A stretch of DNA of 64,000 nucleotides from Bacillus tequilensis KCTC 13622 (GTDB lineage: Bacteria; Bacillota; Bacilli; Bacillales; Bacillaceae). Below the pieces are notes generated by a model. That model saw only the letters and a program-made list of their open reading frames with translations, had not been told where the DNA came from and made no database searches. Within the stretch, counting starts at the first letter, position 1; the number at the start of each line of letters is the position of its first letter. Where the stretch lies: NCBI RefSeq assembly GCF_000507145.1, contig NZ_AYTO01000041.1, forward strand, positions 434,001-498,000, read 5' to 3'. Below, in pieces: positions 8,976-19,836 of the stretch. The position numbers and the translations under genes were made by a program.

Positions 8976-10189
8976 TCTTCCTCAACCTTTCCCCATTTAT
9001 CTAGCGCAAGCTTCAGATCCTTGCATTGCTTGGCTTTTTCATCAATCGGCTGGGCTTCCAAAACAGCATCAATGACGGCTCTGAACGCTTTGCCTCCGCC
9101 TTGGGCGCCATTCGGATGTCCGTGTACGCCTCCTCCGGCGTTAATAATATGATCTATGCCGAAATCCCGCATCAACAGCGGAACCATGCCGGGATGAATG
9201 CCTGCTGACGGAACGGCAAATGTCTGATTAAAGGCATCCTCTCTCACACATTCTTCGTGAATCGCGAGCGCATCCTCTCTCGGAAGCGCGACCGAACCGT
9301 ATGGAGACGGAAAGAGACTGAAATCAGCACCGCAATACCGGTTTAATTTTCCGAGCAGAAGAGCGTGAGAAAAGCCATAATCCGGAGAAGACGTAAACGC
9401 CCCGCTGACAGCTGGATGCGCCATAATCGGGATCTGGATTTCACGATCTTCCGCAAGGCTTTGCATGACGTCCAGGCCATAAGCAAAGACATTAAACAAA
9501 AGTGCATCCGCTCCCAATTCGGCGGCGCGTCTCGCTTTGTCTTTCAAATCAGCCGTGCGCCCAGTCAAATTCACCGCATACAGCGTTTTATGTCCGGTTT
9601 GCTCATATGTTTCCTTCAATATCTGCTTTCCCTCTGTAATTCTTGTTTCAAAAGGCGCCAGACCTGTTTCAAAGAAAATTTCATCGTCCTTAATCAAGTC
9701 AACTCCGCCTAGTGCCTGCTGTCTGAGCTGTTCTTTAATATCATTCAGATCTCTTCCGATAACTCCTTTAAAAATGCTCATTAACAGCGGTCTTTCAAAC
9801 TCCCCAAGCAGCTTTCGGATGCCGTATATGCCAAACCTCGGTCCCGGCAGCGTGCGCTTAAATGCTTCTGAGAAATGAAGATCAAGCAATTTGATTTTTC
9901 CGTCCAGCGACAGCTTGCCAAACACTGTTGTCAGCAAAGCCGGAATGTCCTGAGAGAAATTGATTTCAGGATAGGCAATTGTGATCACTGCTTGTTTTCC
10001 TGATGCAGGAGTTCCCTCTATCTCCTCAACCTTTATCACCCGCCCCTCGTGCTTTTGCATTTGCTCCTGTTTTAAAAGGGGCAGATCCGTCCAGGAGCCC
10101 ACTGTCAATCCTGTTGCGATTTGTTCTGCTTTTTTCTCCGTATCGGCTCCCGGTTCTGTCAGGAGATATGTCGCTAATAACTCACTCAT
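8972..10189 (-). CDS. mtnW: MtnW, RuBisCO-like diketo-phosphate enolase
   Basis: MtnW is the RuBisCO-like protein of methionine salvage: it enolises DK-MTP-1-P and does not fix CO2. The sequence keeps the RuBisCO fold and the metal-binding stretch [10 protein letters not shown], with the phosphate-binding glycines in [18 protein letters not shown] start at the ATG at 10189 (MSELLATY, 405 residues) because AAAGGAG lies just before it. A start 9 codons earlier would begin directly at the T run of the riboswitch terminator. First gene of mtnWXBD. Confidence 0.95.
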   Translation of the reverse strand: MSELLATYLLTEPGADTEKKAEQIATGLTVGSWTDLPLLKQEQMQKHEGRVIKVEEIEGTPASGKQAVITIAYPEINFSQDIPALLTTVFGKLSLDGKIKLLDLHFSEAFKRTLPGPRFGIYGIRKLLGEFERPLLMSIFKGVIGRDLNDIKEQLRQQALGGVDLIKDDEIFFETGLAPFETRITEGKQILKETYEQTGHKTLYAVNLTGRTADLKDKARRAAELGADALLFNVFAYGLDVMQSLAEDREIQIPIMAHPAVSGAFTSSPDYGFSHALLLGKLNRYCGADFSLFPSPYGSVALPREDALAIHEECVREDAFNQTFAVPSAGIHPGMVPLLMRDFGIDHIINAGGGVHGHPNGAQGGGKAFRAVIDAVLEAQPIDEKAKQCKDLKLALDKWGKVEEE

Positions 10190-10218
10190 GCCAGAGCTCC
10201 TTTCATTTTCATCCATAT

Positions 10219-10373
10219 AAAAAAACCTCTTCAAACAGCAATCGCGTCTAAAGAGGTTTCGTTTCTCGTCCGAATCTTATCTCTCAGCCGCCAGCTGCAA
10301 GAATTAGCACCGTGCTTTACAAGTCGGTTGCCGGGCTTCATCGGGCTCGTCCCTCTGCCTGCTCTTGATAAGA
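10219..10373 (-). promoter_or_regulatory. SAM (S-box) riboswitch of mtnWXBD
   Basis: Read on the minus strand, the leader shows the S-box core: AGAGG...GACGAGCCC, GCCCGGCAACC, AAGCACGGTGCTAATTC and GAGAGATAAGA, with the ends pairing to close helix P1. A terminator stem (AAACCTCTT / AAGAGGTTT plus T run, 10223-10259) follows. High SAM should terminate transcription before mtnW. It lies after mtnE on the same strand, so readthrough from mtnE would also be controlled. Confidence 0.95.
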
Positions 10374-10415
10374 AAATATAGATTTTATAAATTATTTTGA
10401 ATTATCCCATCGTTA

Positions 10416-11609
10416 TCAAATCTTGTCAATGCTTTTTTGGGTAAACAGGTTCAGTTTCCCAATTCGATAGGCCGCTTCCTCAAGTCTTTCTTCACTTGTC
10501 AGCAGTCCGACTCTGACATAGCCCTCGCCATATTCACCGAAGCCGGTTCCAGCCGCAACCGCCACATTCGCTTTTTCCAGCAAAAGGTTGGAGAACTGCT
10601 CAGATGTATAGCCTTCAGGCACAGGCAGCCATGCAAAAAATGAACCTGCCGGAGCTGTCACTTCCCAGCCAATCTCCCGGCATGCCGCGATCCAAGCGTT
10701 TCGCCTGCTCTCATAGCGGGCATTTTGCTCCGCCACACACGTTTGATCAGCAAGCAGTGCCGCCGCTGCAGCCTCCTGAGTCGCTCTGAAAAGACTGACA
10801 AACATATGGTCCTGATAAAGATTAATCGCTTCAATGACCGAAGCGTTTCCAACGGCAAAGCCGACCCGCCATCCTGCCATGTTATACGTTTTTGACAGCG
10901 TGTAAATTTCGATGCCAATATCCTTCGCACCTTCAGTCTGCAAAAAGCTTAACGGCTTGTTCCCGTCAAATCCTACAGCGCCATAAGCAAAATCGTGAAC
11001 GACACAAATCCCGTTTTCTTTTGCAAAGCTCACGGTTTCTTCAAAAAATTCAGAGGTAGCAACAGCCCCGGTCGGATTATTCGGATAATTTAAATACATC
11101 AATTTTGCCTGATCCCTCACCTCAGCTGCGATGCTGCTATAATCGGGAAGAAACGCCCTTTCCTTTACAAGCGGCATCATTTCCATCTTTGCTTTCGCAA
11201 GTGTGACACCTGACCAGTAATCAGGATAACCCGGATCGGGCACTAAAATCGTATCACCGGGATTCAGCAAGCATTGCGGGAGCTCGACAAGACCCGCTTT
11301 CCCGCCGAATAATACAGCAACTTCAGTTTCCGGGTCGAGATCAATACCGTATTCTCTTTTGTAAAATGCTGCAGCAGCTGACTTCAGACTGTGCGAGCCG
11401 CGAAAAGACGAGTATTTATGATTTTCAGGAGCGGCAACAGCCCGTTTCATTTCCTCGACGATATGCTCCGGAGTCGGCTGATCCGGATTTCCCTGTCCAA
11501 GATTGATCACGTCGTGTCCTTCCGCGAGCTTTCGATTCACTTTCTGCACCAGAGAAGCGAAGAACTGTTTAGGCAATTCCTTCAATACATGAGACTGTTC
11601 AAATATCAT
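10416..11609 (-). CDS. mtnE: MtnE, aminotransferase forming methionine from KMTB
   Basis: MtnE is a PLP-dependent class I/II aminotransferase that converts 4-methylthio-2-oxobutyrate to methionine, preferring glutamine as amino donor. The 397-residue protein has the cofactor lysine in LSKTYNMAGWRVGF, NYPNNPTGA for substrate and cofactor contact, and VRVGLL near the C-terminus. It is divergent from mtnU, whose product removes the ketoglutaramate left by glutamine transamination, a good functional pairing. No S-box precedes it, unlike the other mtn units here. Confidence 0.93.
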   Translation of the reverse strand: MIFEQSHVLKELPKQFFASLVQKVNRKLAEGHDVINLGQGNPDQPTPEHIVEEMKRAVAAPENHKYSSFRGSHSLKSAAAAFYKREYGIDLDPETEVAVLFGGKAGLVELPQCLLNPGDTILVPDPGYPDYWSGVTLAKAKMEMMPLVKERAFLPDYSSIAAEVRDQAKLMYLNYPNNPTGAVATSEFFEETVSFAKENGICVVHDFAYGAVGFDGNKPLSFLQTEGAKDIGIEIYTLSKTYNMAGWRVGFAVGNASVIEAINLYQDHMFVSLFRATQEAAAAALLADQTCVAEQNARYESRRNAWIAACREIGWEVTAPAGSFFAWLPVPEGYTSEQFSNLLLEKANVAVAAGTGFGEYGEGYVRVGLLTSEERLEEAAYRIGKLNLFTQKSIDKI

Positions 11610-11702
11610 CTATTCTCACCTTCTAAAAAAATCTTGAAATGATAGTCCATCATCATATATGGTTAAATCAAAAAAGTAAAGAAAAATTTGGGGGCGTAAA
11701 AA

Positions 11703-12482
11703 ATGAAATGGACGATATCTTGTCTTCAATTTGATATTTCTTACGGAAAACCTTCAGAAAATATAAAAAAGGCTGAAAGGTTTATCGAAAAAGAAAGCAA
11801 ACATGCTGATGTGATTGTTCTGCCTGAACTATGGACGACCGGATATGATCTGGCCAATCTTGATGAGCTGGCTGATGAAGACGGTCGTTCAGCTCAGAGC
11901 TGGCTAAAGAAAACGGCTAAAAAACATGGCGTTCATATTGTTGCCGGATCAGTTGCTGTCAGAGAGGATTCTGATGTTTATAATACGATGTACATTGCAG
12001 ATAAGGAAGGACAAATCATTAAGGAATATAGAAAAGCCCATCTCTTTCAGCTGATGGATGAACATGTGTATTTATCAGCCGGTTCAGAAGATGGGTACTT
12101 TGAGCTTGATGGCGTCAAATGCTCTGGGCTGATCTGTTACGATATCCGTTTTCCGGAATGGATCCGAAAACATACGACAAAAGGTGCCAACGTGCTGTTT
12201 ATTTCCGCGGAATGGCCTCTTCCACGCCTTGACCATTGGAAAAGCCTGCTTATAGCCCGCGCCATTGAAAATCAATGCTTTGTCGCCGCCTGCAATTGTA
12301 CCGGTTCAAATCCAGATAATGAATTTGCCGGACACAGCCTGATTATTGATCCATGGGGGCGCGTACTTGCTGAAGGCGGCCTGGAAGAAGGTATTGTCCG
12401 AGCGGAAATCAACCTTCAGGAAAGCGTTGAGGTGCGTAAGCGTATACCTGTTTTCGATGATATCAGAAAAGATTTATATTAA
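11703..12482 (+). CDS. mtnU: MtnU, nitrilase-family omega-amidase
   Basis: This 259-residue C-N hydrolase has the nitrilase triad: a glutamate in VLPELWTTGYD (about Glu42), a lysine in YRKAHLFQ (about Lys111) and a cysteine in GLICYDIRFPE (about Cys145). It is expected to hydrolyse 2-oxoglutaramate, the by-product of glutamine-dependent transamination by MtnE, pulling methionine formation forward. The ATG at 11703 is preceded by GGGGG. It is divergent from mtnE. Confidence 0.92.
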   Translation: MKWTISCLQFDISYGKPSENIKKAERFIEKESKHADVIVLPELWTTGYDLANLDELADEDGRSAQSWLKKTAKKHGVHIVAGSVAVREDSDVYNTMYIADKEGQIIKEYRKAHLFQLMDEHVYLSAGSEDGYFELDGVKCSGLICYDIRFPEWIRKHTTKGANVLFISAEWPLPRLDHWKSLLIARAIENQCFVAACNCTGSNPDNEFAGHSLIIDPWGRVLAEGGLEEGIVRAEINLQESVEVRKRIPVFDDIRKDLY

Positions 12483-12490
12483 AAAATAGA

Positions 12491-12520
12491 TTGACAACTT
12501 ACTAAAACACCTGTTACTAT
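12491..12520 (+). promoter_or_regulatory. SigA-type promoter of mtnKA
   Basis: TTGACA (12491-12496) is followed at 17-18 bases by TTACTA/TACTAT, about 45 bases upstream of the S-box. The same arrangement is seen before the metE S-box. Confidence 0.7.
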
Positions 12521-12564
12521 GTTCATCAACTGATAAATTAGAATTGTTTAACAAGTGAATATAT

Positions 12565-12774
12565 TCTCTTATCGAGAGTTGGGCGAAGGATTTGGCCTTT
12601 TGACCCCAACAGCAACCGACCGTAATTCCATTGTGAAATGGGGCGCATCTTTTTCGCGCCGAGACGCTTGTCTCTTAAGGCACGGTGCTAATTCCATTCA
12701 GATCTGATCTGAGAGATAAGAGAGGCGGACATAGATGTTAAGCCTCCTTCTCTCTGAGAAGGAGGCTTTTTTTA
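12565..12774 (+). promoter_or_regulatory. SAM (S-box) riboswitch of mtnKA
   Basis: Full S-box: CTCTTATCGAGAG, the AACAGCAACCGACC loop region, GGCACGGTGCTAATTCC and the closing GAGAGATAAGAGAGG. It is followed by a strong terminator (AAGCCTCCTTCTC / GAGAAGGAGGCTT and seven T, 12740-12774). Positions 12592-12647 are identical base for base to 48163-48218 in the metE leader. Confidence 0.97.
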
Positions 12775-12801
12775 CGGCGCTTCAGCTGCAAACGTATCTA
12801 G

Positions 12802-14022
<1,221 letters not shown>

Positions 14023-14029
14023 TCTGTTC

Positions 14030-15091
14030 ATGACCTATTCATTTGCTGTTCCGCGTTCTGTTGAATGGAAAGAAACAGCTATTACCATTTTAAATCAGCA
14101 AAAGCTTCCTGATGTGACGGAATATTTAGAACTGACAACGAAAGAGGATGTATTTGATGCCATTGTCACGCTCAAAGTAAGAGGCGCCCCGGCGATCGGC
14201 ATTACGGCAGCCTTCGGACTTGCGCTTACTGCAAAAGACATTGAAACGGATGATGTTACTGAATTCCGCCGCAGACTGGATGATATCAAAGAGTATTTAA
14301 ACAGCTCACGGCCCACCGCCATTAATTTATCATGGGCGCTTGAGAGACTGCGCCATTCGATCGAAAACGCCATTTCCGTAAATGAAGCAAAAACAAACCT
14401 TGTCCATGAAGCGATTCAAATTCAGGTCGAGGATGAGGAAACGTGCCGGATGATCGGTCAAAACGCCCTGCAGCTTTTCAAAAAAGGCGACCGGATTATG
14501 ACAATCTGCAATGCCGGCTCTATCGCGACAAGCCGCTACGGTACGGCGCTGGCTCCATTTTATTTGGCCAAACAAAAAGATTTGGGACTGCACATTTATG
14601 CCTGTGAAACAAGGCCTGTTCTTCAAGGTTCGCGCCTGACTGCGTGGGAGCTGATGCAGGGCGGCATTGATGTCACTTTGATCACAGACAGCATGGCCGC
14701 CCATACGATGAAGGAAAAACAAATTTCTGCTGTCATCGTCGGCGCCGATCGCATTGCAAAGAACGGTGATACGGCAAATAAAATCGGAACATACGGTCTC
14801 GCAATTTTAGCCAACGCCTTTGATATTCCGTTTTTTGTCGCCGCACCATTATCCACATTTGATACGAAAGTGAAATCTGGCGCTGATATCCCGATAGAGG
14901 AACGCGATCCCGAGGAAGTCAGGCAGATTTCAGGAGTCCGGACCGCTCCATCTGAAGTGCCCGTCTTTAATCCCGCTTTTGACATTACACCCCATGATCT
15001 CATTTCAGGAATTATTACTGAAAAAGGGATTATGACCGGTAACTATGAAGAAGAGATTGAACAGCTCTTCAAAGGCGAAAAGGTCCACTAA
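14030..15091 (+). CDS. mtnA: MtnA, methylthioribose-1-phosphate isomerase
   Basis: MtnA isomerises MTR-1-P to methylthioribulose-1-P, linking MtnK to MtnB. The 353-residue enzyme belongs to the eIF2B-alpha-like family. The two catalytic residues known from the B. subtilis enzyme are present: Cys160 in [10 protein letters not shown] and Asp240 in [24 protein letters not shown] near residue 51 is the substrate-phosphate loop. It is co-transcribed with mtnK under the same SAM riboswitch. Confidence 0.96.
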   Translation: MTYSFAVPRSVEWKETAITILNQQKLPDVTEYLELTTKEDVFDAIVTLKVRGAPAIGITAAFGLALTAKDIETDDVTEFRRRLDDIKEYLNSSRPTAINLSWALERLRHSIENAISVNEAKTNLVHEAIQIQVEDEETCRMIGQNALQLFKKGDRIMTICNAGSIATSRYGTALAPFYLAKQKDLGLHIYACETRPVLQGSRLTAWELMQGGIDVTLITDSMAAHTMKEKQISAVIVGADRIAKNGDTANKIGTYGLAILANAFDIPFFVAAPLSTFDTKVKSGADIPIEERDPEEVRQISGVRTAPSEVPVFNPAFDITPHDLISGIITEKGIMTGNYEEEIEQLFKGEKVH

Positions 15092-15137
15092 AAACCGCTG
15101 CCCTTTGCTCATTTTGAGCGAGTCAGCGGTTTTTTTG
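15092..15137 (+). terminator. mtnKA terminator
   Basis: A long hairpin with AACCGCTG / CAGCGGTT at its base and GCTCATTTTGAGC at its top is followed by seven T. Confidence 0.85.
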
Positions 15138-15248
15138 TTTGTTTTTATTCATATTGATGATTTCATCTTTTTGAGCGCTTGATATGATGTGCAGTTTCAC
15201 AAACAGTTTGGCAAAAACGGCAATTTTCTCAGAGCGGCTCGGCTTCAA
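15123..15248 (-). CDS. Possible 41-residue basic small protein downstream of ogt
   Basis: A TTG at 15248, preceded by AAAGGAGG about 9 bases upstream, opens a 41-codon frame (KPSRSEKIAVFAKLFVKLHI at the start) that ends inside the mtnA terminator. It reads as an amphipathic basic helix with an asparagine/lysine-rich tail. It lies 89 bases after ogt on the same strand and could be the last gene of a kinE-ogt unit. I do not recognise it. The strong binding site argues for translation, the rare start and short length against. Confidence 0.4.
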   Translation of the reverse strand: MKPSRSEKIAVFAKLFVKLHIISSAQKDEIINMNKNKQKNR

Positions 15249-15337
15249 TTGCTTTGTCCTCCTTTTTCATCAGACCAACTTTTTTCACTTAATAAAATGA
15301 TATGTCAGCCGCGAAAAAAAGGAACGTACCATATGTT

Positions 15338-15835
15338 TTATTTTTCTTTGTAGGAGATTCTCTCGATGTTCAGCAAAAATGCTTTGATATCGGTTTTGCT
15401 CCCAGCGTACCCTGTTAACGAGCTGTTTTTGCCGATCACTCTGTGACATGGGACAAAAATCGGCAGGTCGTTTCGTTTATTAGCCTGTCCGACTGCGCGC
15501 ACCGCTTTCGGACTGCCTACCGCTTCGGCAATGTCAGCATAGCTTCTGGATTCTCCGTATGGTATCATCGCCAGCGCCTCCCACACTTTTTGCTGAAAAG
15601 GGGTGCCCTTTTGACTCAGCGGCAGTGAGAATGTCTTTCTTTCACCGGTGAAATATTCATGAAGCTGTTTTTTCGCTTCTGCCAGATAAGGTGTTTCCTT
15701 GCGCTCAGTATCCTGAACGGTTTCTCTCCAATCCATCCAATCTTCCTGGCTGAGAAACAGACGGGTAATCTGGTCATCCTCCTCGGCAATGAAAAGTTCT
15801 CCGAGCGGCGTTTCCGCTGTCGTGTAGTAATTCAT
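15338..15835 (-). CDS. ogt: Ogt, O6-methylguanine-DNA methyltransferase
   Basis: This 165-residue suicide enzyme takes the methyl group from O6-methylguanine onto a cysteine, here Cys130 in PCHRVIG, with the nearby asparagine hinge AVGQANKRND and the arginine-finger helix SYADIAEAVGSPKAVRAVG. It is the constitutive Ogt rather than the AdaB type, judged by locus and length. The start overlaps the kinE stop as ATGA, so translation is probably coupled. The pairing of a DNA repair enzyme with a sporulation kinase has no obvious functional reason. Confidence 0.95.
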   Translation of the reverse strand: MNYYTTAETPLGELFIAEEDDQITRLFLSQEDWMDWRETVQDTERKETPYLAEAKKQLHEYFTGERKTFSLPLSQKGTPFQQKVWEALAMIPYGESRSYADIAEAVGSPKAVRAVGQANKRNDLPIFVPCHRVIGKNSSLTGYAGSKTDIKAFLLNIERISYKEK

Positions 15836-18048
15836 TCATCAATCCTTCTTTCTTCAGCATTTTGTCTGACGGGAAGCGTAAGGTGGAAAACGGTGCCTTT
15901 CCCTTCTTCACTTTCCACCATGATTTCGCCTTGATGTTCTTCAATAATTTTATAGCTTACCATAAGCCCAAGTCCAGTTCCCCTTTCCTTTGTCGTATAA
16001 AACGGTTCACCAAGGCGTTTTAATTTATCTTCTGTCATTCCGATTCCCTCGTCTTTTAAGGAGATGACTACATGATCCCGGTCCAATGTTCTCATCGTCA
16101 CAAAAATGTTTCCGCCGTTAGGCATTACTTCGATGGCATTTTTTAATATATTGATAAATACTTGCTTCAGCTGATTCGGTTCACAGTAAATCGGAGGAAT
16201 GTCGTCAATTAAATCAAGATGCATTTGTACATTGCTGAGATTGGCTTGCGCATTCAAAAGGTCAATGGTGTCTTTCATAATTTGGGTAACATGTTTTTCT
16301 TCATACATAATGGCCTGGGGCTTCGCTAAAATCAAGAATTCGGTGATAATGGATTCGATGCGCTTTAATTCTGAGGTGATCACATTAAAGTAAAGGGCGT
16401 AGTCTCCCTCCACACTTCCTTTCAAAAGCTGAATGAAGCCTTTAAGTGCAGTCATCGGATTTCTGATTTCATGAGCAATGCCGGCAGCAAGTTCGCCGAC
16501 AACATGAAGGGTATCTGACTTGCGCAGACGTTCCTCCAGTTCTTTTCGCTCGGTTACATCTTTAAAGATAGCCAGGTTCATATTTTGAATAATATTTCGT
16601 TTAAATGAGAATTCGAGTTTCCTATTGTCACTGCTGTTCAGCAAAAATGGAATTTCGTTGTCCATTTCATCAAAATTAATCTGCCTTGCTGATGATGCAA
16701 GATTTTCTATTTCATAGGAAGAAATAATCTCTAACAGGCTGTGCTTTTTAATCTCTTCATGTGACAGGCCTAAAATATGGCTTGCTACGGGATTAGCATC
16801 GATGATTCGGTATTGATTGTCGAACAGTACATTGCCGTCCATTGAGCCATTAAACACTTTTCTGAATTTCAGCTCACTTTCCCGTAGCTCCTTTTCCATC
16901 CGCTTTCTGTCGCTGACATTTCTTAAAATCGTCAAGTGCTGATTTTCAAGTATTGTTCGCTTTGAAGTGAATTCAAGTTCCTTAAACTGACCGTTTCCCA
17001 TTTGGAACAGCAGCTCTTCTCTAATCTCTCCGTATTTTGCGTATTTCTTTTTCGTTACGCTGTATTTTTTCTGAGAATCAACGAGAAAATCACACAGCCT
17101 TCTTTTCAACAGCAAATTCATCGGCAACTCAAAAATTTTACAGGCTGACTGATTCGCCTTGACGATTCTTCCGTCATTCGACCAGATGATAATGGCATCC
17201 ATCGCATTTTCAAATATTTCTCTGAAGCGCTCCTCACTTTTAAAGAGCTGCAGCTCCATAGACCGCTTCTCTGTGATATCTCTCATAATAGACATATAAA
17301 ACCCGCTGATGATGTTTGAGGTAATCGTGAATTCAAATAGCTTTTGAACGCCTGAACGAAGCTTAACGGGCAGCTCCCCCTGCGCTTTTCCCTTACGGTT
17401 GAGCGTCTTCCAAATGTTGTCTAAATCTTTCCGCGATCCGCTGTCTATGAACTTATACAACGATAGATGAGACAGCTCATTATGATTGATTTCAAAGCTT
17501 TTGCAGAAGGACAAATTGGCATCGATAAAACTGCCGTCTTTATCAAACAGGACGATTCCGTCAACAGCCCTGTCAAACAAGTCTTTAAAAAGCTGTTCAT
17601 TCATTGAGAATTCCCGTTCCAGAATCTTCTTTGAAGATATATCTCTCATGACAACAAAAAAGAAATCCTCGCCAATCCCTCTTTTGGCCAGAAACTCTAT
17701 GTATTTTGTCGCCCCGCCATCAAGCCTGATCGGAACCTCCTTCCACAGGAAACCTTTTTTAAAAAACTTCTTTACGGCAAAATTCAGTTCATCCTGTGGG
17801 ATTGAAAACAAAAAATCCAAAACGGAACGCTTCCTCAAATCTTCCGCATCAACTTGAAGCATCCTCTCTGTCGCTTCATTCGCTTGAACGATTCGCATTT
17901 CATTATCACATATAAAAATAGCATCGAGCGTATTGTTGACAATCACTTGATGCTGATTCAATTCCTTTTTCAGCTGGGCATTTTCTTCTTTGAGGCGCTT
18001 CAATTCTTCCCGCATCTCCGTATTTTTCTGGGCACCAAGAGTTTCCAT
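15832..18048 (-). CDS. kinE: KinE, sporulation sensor histidine kinase with PAS repeats
   Basis: KinE is one of the sporulation-related kinases that can feed the Spo0F phosphorelay. The 738-residue protein has no clear membrane helix. It starts with a coiled coil (about 8-33), followed by four PAS domains (about 35-150, 160-270, 285-390, 405-510). Then come the HisKA domain with His526 in AHEIRNPMTALKGF and an HATPase domain with NILKNAIEVM, DEGIGM and GTGLGL. The PAS units share recurring motifs such as FICDNEMRIVQAN and LFDKDGSFIDAN. I use the ATG at 18048 with AAGGAG 9 bases upstream. Confidence 0.94.
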   Translation of the reverse strand: METLGAQKNTEMREELKRLKEENAQLKKELNQHQVIVNNTLDAIFICDNEMRIVQANEATERMLQVDAEDLRKRSVLDFLFSIPQDELNFAVKKFFKKGFLWKEVPIRLDGGATKYIEFLAKRGIGEDFFFVVMRDISSKKILEREFSMNEQLFKDLFDRAVDGIVLFDKDGSFIDANLSFCKSFEINHNELSHLSLYKFIDSGSRKDLDNIWKTLNRKGKAQGELPVKLRSGVQKLFEFTITSNIISGFYMSIMRDITEKRSMELQLFKSEERFREIFENAMDAIIIWSNDGRIVKANQSACKIFELPMNLLLKRRLCDFLVDSQKKYSVTKKKYAKYGEIREELLFQMGNGQFKELEFTSKRTILENQHLTILRNVSDRKRMEKELRESELKFRKVFNGSMDGNVLFDNQYRIIDANPVASHILGLSHEEIKKHSLLEIISSYEIENLASSARQINFDEMDNEIPFLLNSSDNRKLEFSFKRNIIQNMNLAIFKDVTERKELEERLRKSDTLHVVGELAAGIAHEIRNPMTALKGFIQLLKGSVEGDYALYFNVITSELKRIESIITEFLILAKPQAIMYEEKHVTQIMKDTIDLLNAQANLSNVQMHLDLIDDIPPIYCEPNQLKQVFINILKNAIEVMPNGGNIFVTMRTLDRDHVVISLKDEGIGMTEDKLKRLGEPFYTTKERGTGLGLMVSYKIIEEHQGEIMVESEEGKGTVFHLTLPVRQNAEERRIDE

Positions 18049-18300
18049 GCGTGTACACTCCTTCTTCAAAACCTATCCCTCAATATTTCTACAAAATGCG
18101 GGAACTTCCTTCATTCGCCCTATAAATTTCAGAAAATTTCAGCTTGATTACATAAAGAAGACATTTTCTACTTTCCTTACCTTCACTTTACATCGTCCTA
18201 ACAATCAGCGTTTTTTCCGATTCCTTTTTCATTTTATATTTTAAAATATATACCAGCAGGGAATAATCTCTTAGTGACTGATGAAAGAGAAGGTGATGCT

Positions 18301-19323
18301 ATGAATAAATCGCGGGACAGTTATTTTGATAATGCAAAATTCTTATTGATATTCCTTGTTGTATTCGGCCATATTCTTCGTTCCTTTATTAATGATAATC
18401 ACTTTATGCTTTACCTCTACAAGTTCATTTACACATTCCACATGCCTGCCTTTATTCTTGTATCCGGTTATTTTGCGAAAGGCTTTAAACGCCCTGGATA
18501 TGTAAAAAAGCTGGCGGCTAAGCTGATTATTACGTATTTGATTTTCCAAATCATCTATTCCGTCTTTTATTACTTGATGCAAGACGAAAGCATGGCAAAT
18601 GTGAATCCGATTGATCCGCAATGGTCGTTATGGTTTCTCGTAAGCTTATTCTTTTGGAACCTGCTGCTTTATCCTTTTTCAAAGCTTCCAAAGCTGTGGG
18701 CGCTGTTTGTCAGCTGCGGAATCGCCGTGCTGATCGGCTATCTCGACTTTGTAAGCAACACGCTGAGCTTGTCGCGGACATTTGTATTCTTACCAATGTT
18801 CCTTGTCGGATTTTATTTAAATAAACATCATTTTGATTTATTGAGATCAAAACGAGGCAAACAAATTGCACTCGGGGTGCTTGCCGCCGTATTCGTCATC
18901 TGCTGGGGCATTGACTTCGACTATTCATTTCTGTTTGGCTCAAAACCGTATTCTTCATTTGGAGACGTTACCTTGGCAAGCGGACTTTCCCGAATCGGCT
19001 GGTATGTTCTCGCCTTTGCGGCAACCTTCGGCTTTTTAGCGCTCGTTCCGCAAAAACGGTATTTCTTTACCAAATGGGGAACCCGGACATTTTACGTGTA
19101 TTTGCTTCACGGGTTTATTATTAAAACGCTGAGACAGGTTGGGCTTGAAGATGTGCTTACTGACTATCACAGTTTAGTCATTCTCTTACTGTTAACAGCA
19201 GCCCTGACATCAGTCCTCTCCAGCAACTTTGTTAAGACCGTTGCTCAGCCTTTCATTGAGCTGAGAATGACTAGTCTATTGCAATTTGTCAAAGGGACGG
19301 GCAAAAATGCTTATTTAAAATAA
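18301..19323 (+). CDS. ykrP: YkrP, membrane acyltransferase family 3
   Basis: This 340-residue polytopic membrane protein belongs to the acyltransferase-3 family, whose members O-acetylate sugars and other cell-surface molecules. Family signs are the N-terminal [22 protein letters not shown] with the catalytic-type histidine near residue 25, then about nine further hydrophobic helices and [14 protein letters not shown] near the C-terminus. The ATG at 18301 has GAAGGTGAT just upstream. The substrate is unknown. Confidence 0.88.
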   Translation: MNKSRDSYFDNAKFLLIFLVVFGHILRSFINDNHFMLYLYKFIYTFHMPAFILVSGYFAKGFKRPGYVKKLAAKLIITYLIFQIIYSVFYYLMQDESMANVNPIDPQWSLWFLVSLFFWNLLLYPFSKLPKLWALFVSCGIAVLIGYLDFVSNTLSLSRTFVFLPMFLVGFYLNKHHFDLLRSKRGKQIALGVLAAVFVICWGIDFDYSFLFGSKPYSSFGDVTLASGLSRIGWYVLAFAATFGFLALVPQKRYFFTKWGTRTFYVYLLHGFIIKTLRQVGLEDVLTDYHSLVILLLLTAALTSVLSSNFVKTVAQPFIELRMTSLLQFVKGTGKNAYLK

Positions 19324-19328
19324 AAAGG

Positions 19329-19366
19329 ACCTCTTAAGCGGAACACCGCCTAAGAGGTTTTTTTAT
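19329..19366. terminator. Bidirectional terminator after ykrP
   Basis: ACCTCTTAAGCGG / CCGCCTAAGAGGT hairpin with a T run on the right and an A run on the left. Confidence 0.85.
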
Positions 19367-19536
19367 TTTTGTTTTTTCTCTTTATTTTTGTCAGGCTTTG
19401 TGACTTCCAGCGTTTCGATGATCTTTCCGGCATTGTAATCCCCAAATTCACTTGAGAATTCTTCCTCCAGCACTTCCTTATTCATTGGCTTTTTATGATT
19501 TTGCATGTCACGGCTATGACGGTTTTTCTTCACCAT
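19363..19536 (-). CDS. Small charged protein, 57 residues
   Basis: A 57-codon gene begins at an ATG that overlaps the stop of the upstream small gene (TAATG), with AGGAGG 7 bases upstream. The product is hydrophilic with basic ends: MVKKNRHSRDMQNHKK at the start, an acidic middle EVLEEEFSSEFGDYN, and KPDKNKEKKQK at the end. No membrane segment is seen. I believe it corresponds to the small gene ykzE of B. subtilis, but I am not certain of the name. No function is known to me. It ends in a terminator shared with ykrP. Confidence 0.75.
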   Translation of the reverse strand: MVKKNRHSRDMQNHKKPMNKEVLEEEFSSEFGDYNAGKIIETLEVTKPDKNKEKKQK

Positions 19537-19691
19537 TACATGCCTCCTTGCTTACCCTGCTTGGAATTGCGGTTTGCCCCTCTAAAGTTCGGGTCGTCAT
19601 GATATTGTGTCTTATATGAATTTGGGTCCATGCTCTCTGTAGGTGTATTGTTATTTTTAATGGCTTCATTTACTTCAGCTTTGCGCTTCAT
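19536..19691 (-). CDS. Small protein, 51 residues, asparagine/glutamine-rich
   Basis: This 51-codon gene starts at an ATG 6 bases after GGAGG. It encodes a hydrophilic peptide with a run of asparagines (KNNNTPTESMDPN) and a glycine/glutamine-rich tail (SKQGKQGGM). The composition recalls small acid-soluble spore proteins and YpzG-type peptides, but that is only an impression. It probably corresponds to ykzD of B. subtilis. It is translationally coupled to the following 57-residue gene. Confidence 0.72.
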   Translation of the reverse strand: MKRKAEVNEAIKNNNTPTESMDPNSYKTQYHDDPNFRGANRNSKQGKQGGM

Positions 19692-19804
19692 AGAAATCCT
19701 CCTCGCCAGTTTTTATTTCGCTAAGATGCAGGAGCGTTACACTGCACCTGTTGATGTTAGGTTCTCCAACAGAAACGGGCACCACACTTCTTTTTTTTGG
19801 CAAT

Positions 19805-19836
19805 CAAAAAACACCGCAAAACGCGCGGTGTTTTTT
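19805..19836. terminator. ktrD terminator
   Basis: An ACACCGC / GCGGTGT hairpin is flanked by A and T runs, directly after the ktrD stop codon on the minus strand. Confidence 0.8.
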
